Of a stretch of DNA of 64,000 bases, positions 58,748-64,000 are shown one piece after another. Below the pieces are notes generated by a model. It was not told the DNA's origin, searched no databases, and was given only the letters and a program-made list of their open reading frames with translations. How positions within the stretch are numbered: position 1 is the stretch's first letter; every line of letters begins with the position of its first letter. The DNA lies in NCBI RefSeq assembly GCF_014655715.1, contig NZ_BNBM01000018.1, forward strand, positions 51,213 to 115,212. The letters run 5' to 3'. Source of the DNA: Streptomyces lanatus (GTDB taxonomy: Bacteria; Actinomycetota; Actinomycetes; Streptomycetales; Streptomycetaceae). Position numbers and translations under genes: made by a program.

Positions 58748-59941
58748 ATGACCCGCATGACCTCCATCTCCCGCCCGCTGCTCAACCGCCGGCTCGCCGA
58801 GTTCGGGACGACGATCTTCGCCGAGATGTCCGCGCTGGCCCTGAGCACGGGGTCCATCAATCTGGGGCAGGGCTTCCCCGACACCGACGGGCCCGAGGAG
58901 GTCCGTGAGGCGGCCGTGCGGGCGCTGCGGGACGGGCGCGGCAACCAGTACCCGCCGGGCCCCGGCGTCCCCGAGCTGCGCCTCGCGATCGCCGCGCACC
59001 AGGAGCGGCGCTACGGCCTGGCGTACGACCCCGACACCGAGGTCCTGGTCACCGCGGGCGCCACCGAGGCCATCGCGGCCGCGCTGCTCGCCCTGCTTGA
59101 GCCCGGCGACGAGGTCATCGCCCTGGAGCCGTACTACGACTCCTACGCGGCCTGTATCGCCATGGCGGGCGGAACGCGCGTGCCGGTCACGCTGCGCCCA
59201 CACTTCGACGAGGGCGCCAGCTTCCGGCTCGACCTGGACGAGCTGCGGGCGGCGGTGACGGACCGTACCCGGCTGCTGCTGATCAACACCCCGCACAACC
59301 CCACCGGCACCGTCCTCACCCGGGCGGAGCTGGCCGCGATCGCCGAGCTGGCGGTGGAGCGGGATCTGCTGGTGGTGACCGACGAGGTGTACGAGCACCT
59401 GGTCTTCGACGACGCCGGGCATCTGCCGCTCGCGACCTTCCCTGGCATGCGCGAGCGGACGGTGACGATCGGGTCGGCGGGGAAGACCTTCTCCTTCACC
59501 GGCTGGAAGGTCGGCTGGGTGACCTCGACGTCCGCCCTGGTCACGGCGGTGCGCTCGGCGAAGCAGTTCCTGACGTACGTCTCGTCGGGCCCGTTCCAGT
59601 ACGCGGTCGCCGAGGCGCTCGCCCTGCCCGACAGCTACTTCACGGCCTTCCGCGCGGACATGCTGGCCAAGCGGGACGTGCTGGCGGCGGGGCTCGCGGA
59701 GGCCGGGTTCGAGGTGTTCAGGACCGCCGGCACCTACTTCATCACCACCGACATCCGCCCCCTCGGCGAGAGCGACGGCTTCGCCTTCTGCCGCGCGCTG
59801 CCGGAGCGGGCCGGGGTGGTCGCCATCCCCAACGCGGTCTTCTACGACCACCGGGAGGAGGGGGCGCCGTTCGTACGGTTCGCGTTCTGCAAGCGCACGG
59901 AGGTGCTGGAGGAGGCGGCGAAGCGGCTGCGGGCCATGTGA
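58748..59941 (+). CDS. Class I/II PLP-dependent aminotransferase
   Basis: A 397-residue fold-type I aminotransferase of the aspartate/kynurenine/methionine aminotransferase group. It has LGQGFPDTDGPEEV near the N-terminus, Asn184 in NTPHNPTGTV, Asp212 in VVTDEVYEHLVF, Lys246 in IGSAGKTFSFTGWKVGW and the C-terminal Arg in FVRFAFCK. The family includes N-succinyldiaminopimelate aminotransferases and kynurenine aminotransferases; both would connect with pathways in this window, but specificity is not decidable. ATG at 58757 has the better ribosome-binding site (AGGA, 8-nt spacing). Confidence 0.93.
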   Translation: MTRMTSISRPLLNRRLAEFGTTIFAEMSALALSTGSINLGQGFPDTDGPEEVREAAVRALRDGRGNQYPPGPGVPELRLAIAAHQERRYGLAYDPDTEVLVTAGATEAIAAALLALLEPGDEVIALEPYYDSYAACIAMAGGTRVPVTLRPHFDEGASFRLDLDELRAAVTDRTRLLLINTPHNPTGTVLTRAELAAIAELAVERDLLVVTDEVYEHLVFDDAGHLPLATFPGMRERTVTIGSAGKTFSFTGWKVGWVTSTSALVTAVRSAKQFLTYVSSGPFQYAVAEALALPDSYFTAFRADMLAKRDVLAAGLAEAGFEVFRTAGTYFITTDIRPLGESDGFAFCRALPERAGVVAIPNAVFYDHREEGAPFVRFAFCKRTEVLEEAAKRLRAM

Positions 59942-59970
59942 GGAGCGGGACGGGGCGGGCGGAAACGGCA

Positions 59971-60019
59971 GGAGCCCGCCCGGCACGCGGCCAGGGTGGC
60001 CGTGTCCCGGTCGGGCTCC
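59971..60019. terminator. Bidirectional hairpin between aminotransferase and YbjN genes
   Basis: GGAGCCCG at 59971-59978 pairs with CGGGCTCC at 60012-60019. CCGG/CCGG and GGCCA/TGGCC extend the long imperfect stem between two convergent genes. Confidence 0.75.
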
Positions 60020-60038
60020 GTCCGAGCCGTGCCGAGGG

Positions 60039-60566
60039 CTACTCCTCGTCGTCCTCGGGCTTGTCCGCGTCGTTGATCTCCTGCTCCAGGCCGAGCTGCT
60101 CGACGAGCCACTTGTCGAACTCGATGGCGGCCCGCACCCAGCTGACCGTCGACGAGACGAAGTGCTCCAGGCTCACACCGGTGCCGATCAGCATCTGCGC
60201 CTCGCCGATGAGGCGGACGGTGCCGTCGTCGTGCGTGTGGCTGTAGACCTTGGGCCACAGCGTCCGGCGGTTCCAGTCGTCGATCGACTCCAGGAGCAGA
60301 GGCTTCTCGTCGATCTTGTGGGGCCGGTCGTAGAACGTCCGCACCGAGAAGACCTGCTGGTCATCCTCGCCGCGGAACATGAAGTACGTACGGAACTGCT
60401 CCCACGGCGCCGCGAGGTCACCCTCGTCGTCGACGACGTACTTCAGCTCCATCTGGTCGAGGAGCTGCTTCACGAGGTCCTGATCCGGGACCACGGGGCC
60501 GGGCGGCGGCCCGGACTGCGGCTGCTGCCCCCCGAAGTTCGGAATCGAGGACGGGTCGATGCTCAC
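60039..60566 (-). CDS. YbjN-domain protein
   Basis: A 175-residue acidic protein of the YbjN family, a type III secretion chaperone-like fold. A Pro/Gln-rich N-terminus (SIPNFGGQQPQSGPPPGPVV) precedes LVKQLLDQMELKYVVDDEGD and later RRTLWPKVYSHTHDDGTV and ISTGVSLEHF-like sequence (LIGTGVSLEHFVSSTVSWV). It ends in an acidic tail (DADKPEDDEE). Actinobacterial YbjN proteins have no fixed role. GTG at 60566 has AAGGGA 8 nt upstream. Confidence 0.87.
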   Translation of the reverse strand: MSIDPSSIPNFGGQQPQSGPPPGPVVPDQDLVKQLLDQMELKYVVDDEGDLAAPWEQFRTYFMFRGEDDQQVFSVRTFYDRPHKIDEKPLLLESIDDWNRRTLWPKVYSHTHDDGTVRLIGEAQMLIGTGVSLEHFVSSTVSWVRAAIEFDKWLVEQLGLEQEINDADKPEDDEE

Positions 60567-60705
60567 CGTGATTTTCCCTTCGTACGGATTCCGCCATCCT
60601 CCCCCATGCGGGGAGGGGGGTGGCAAGCCCTGACGGGTCCGGTCAGCCCTGGGCTGACTCGATCCGGTCACTGCACGGTGACACGGTCATGACCAGCAGA
60701 ACTGA

Positions 60706-60740
60706 GCCGGGCCCGCCACCGGGGTGGTGGCGGGCCCGGC
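60706..60740 (-). terminator. Terminator of clpB
   Basis: GCCGGGCCCGCCACC at 60706-60720 pairs perfectly with GGTGGCGGGCCCGGC at 60726-60740 around GGGGT, 12 nt past the clpB stop. Confidence 0.88.
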
Positions 60741-60751
60741 CATGCGCGCGG

Positions 60752-63349
<2,598 letters not shown>

Positions 63350-63409
63350 GTGTCCGTTCTCCTCCTGGCGTCAGCGTCTCCCAGTACTGACTGAGTCAGC
63401 GTACACAAA

Positions 63410-63430
63410 GTTGAGTCTATTCCGCTCAAG
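63410..63430 (-). promoter_or_regulatory. HAIR element (HspR operator) of clpB
   Basis: On the clpB strand CTTGAGC-N7-ACTCAAC matches the HspR inverted repeat CTTGAGT-N7-ACTCAAG at 12 of 14 positions. TTGAGC could also serve as a -35, so bound HspR would block the promoter, as at actinobacterial dnaK and clpB. Confidence 0.88.
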
Positions 63431-63468
63431 GTAGTCGGGGGAGGTCTTCAACGACTAGGTTCCGGGCC

Positions 63469-63882
63469 ATGGCCGCATACCCCCAGGATCCTGGCGCGCC
63501 GGACGCGCCGTACCTCACCTTCTGGCAGGAGAGGCACCTGTGCACCCTGACGACCCTGCGCGCGGACGGCAGCCCTCATGTCGTGCCTGTCGGAGTGACA
63601 TACGACAGCGGGGCGCGGCTTGCTCGGGTGATCGCGCTCAAGTCGAGCGCGAAGGTCGGCCATGTGCTGGCCGCGGGACCGGAGGGGGCCCGGGTGGCCG
63701 TCTGCCAGGTGGACGGGGCGAGGTGGGCGACGCTGGAGGGGCGGGCGCGGGTGCTGACCGAGCGGGAGCGGGTGGCGGAGGCGGAGCGGCGGTACGCGGA
63801 GCGGTACGGGCGCACTCCGACGCCGAATCCCGACCGCGTGGTGATCGAGATCGAGCTGACGAGGGCGATGGGGCGAGGGTGA
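63469..63882 (+). CDS. PPOX-class (FMN/F420-binding split barrel) protein
   Basis: A 137-residue split beta-barrel protein of the pyridoxamine-phosphate-oxidase-like/F420-binding group. It shows FWQERHLCTLTTLRADGSPH, VVPVGVTYDSGARLARVIAL and GARVAVCQVDGARWATLEGR, the order seen in TIGR03618-type proteins. Many actinobacterial members bind F420 and reduce unsaturated substrates; the cofactor is not decidable here. It is divergent from clpB; the HAIR box lies 39 nt upstream of its start, so heat-shock co-regulation is possible. Confidence 0.88.
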   Translation: MAAYPQDPGAPDAPYLTFWQERHLCTLTTLRADGSPHVVPVGVTYDSGARLARVIALKSSAKVGHVLAAGPEGARVAVCQVDGARWATLEGRARVLTERERVAEAERRYAERYGRTPTPNPDRVVIEIELTRAMGRG

Positions 63883-63958
63883 CGGCGGCGACGGGGCGGC
63901 CGACCCGTTTTCGGCCACTGCCGGAATCCTCGCATACCGGGAAATTTCATGGAAAACT

Positions 63959-63999
63959 GCAGCGGCGTCACCGTGTTCAGGTCACGGTGACGCCGCTGC
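63959..63999 (-). terminator. Terminator of a gene lying to the right of the window
   Basis: GCAGCGGCGTCACCGTG at 63959-63975 pairs perfectly with CACGGTGACGCCGCTGC at 63983-63999 around TTCAGGT. On the minus strand AGTTTTCC follows, a short U-tract, so it most likely ends a leftward gene beyond position 64000. Confidence 0.85.
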
Positions 64000-64000
64000 G

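Overview
This window is a high-GC actinobacterial chromosome segment, almost certainly from a Streptomyces. The evidence is extreme G/C at third codon positions, GTG and TTG starts, ATGA and GTGA stop-start overlaps, an SsgA-like sporulation protein, a DUF5063-recR-YbaB block, a HAIR/HspR-type site in front of clpB, and the Streptomyces intergenic repeat containing TTCAGCCCGTCCGGCG. From memory, the gene order follows the S. coelicolor core region from about SCO3613 (sigma factor, asd, ask) to SCO3661 (clpB). No plasmid, phage, IS element, CRISPR array, rRNA or tRNA was seen.

Layout. 1-4553: a partial membrane protein and its SigE-family sigma factor, then the aspartate pathway pair ask-asd with a long inverted repeat between them. 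4732-14091: an accessory insert between ask and recR. It holds a cyclodipeptide synthase and a CYP121-type P450 (a predicted mycocyclosin-like pathway), a two-component system, a secreted DUF4440 protein, a TauE-like transporter, a frameshifted NB-ARC/TPR gene with a motif-sharing membrane partner, an SsgA-like protein and a PhzF protein. 14099-24994: DUF5063, recR, ybaB, a SLATT-like protein, a secreted M28 peptidase, a membrane PstS-like protein, a Ser/Thr kinase, a MarR/DJ-1 pair, a small secreted peptide and a class III aminotransferase. 25124-35866: a GntR regulator coupled to a giant glycosyltransferase, a secreted I36 inhibitor, purA, a degenerate diacylglycerol-kinase-like protein and a GbsR-type regulator divergent from an ABC exporter. 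35879-45716: a hydrolase/TetR divergent pair with a strong operator, a CYP107-type P450, a VOC protein, and two paralogous NarL/DesK-type two-component systems that share a 19-nt upstream element. 45925-49829: tryptophan to anthranilate genes (tryptophan dioxygenase, kynureninase, probable kynurenine formamidase) with a TetR gene. 49978-64000: DUF3151, MFS exporter, fbaA, pyrE, aldose epimerase, SRPBCC protein, aminopropyltransferase-like membrane enzyme, DUF2617, a Cys/Gly-rich mini membrane protein, an aminotransferase, a YbjN protein, clpB and a PPOX-fold protein.

The most notable system is the cyclodipeptide synthase/P450 pair at 4831-6748. It keeps the catalytic residues of the tyrosine-type synthase Rv2275 and nearly all remembered substrate contacts of Mycobacterium tuberculosis CYP121, yet differs at two contact positions near the C-terminus. 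Secondary interests are the ask-asd inverted repeat, the paired two-component operons with a common upstream element, the broken NLR-like gene and its motif-sharing membrane partner, and the palindromic operators at 36826-36863. All coordinates and motifs were read by eye. Family assignments rest on remembered motifs and no database search was run.
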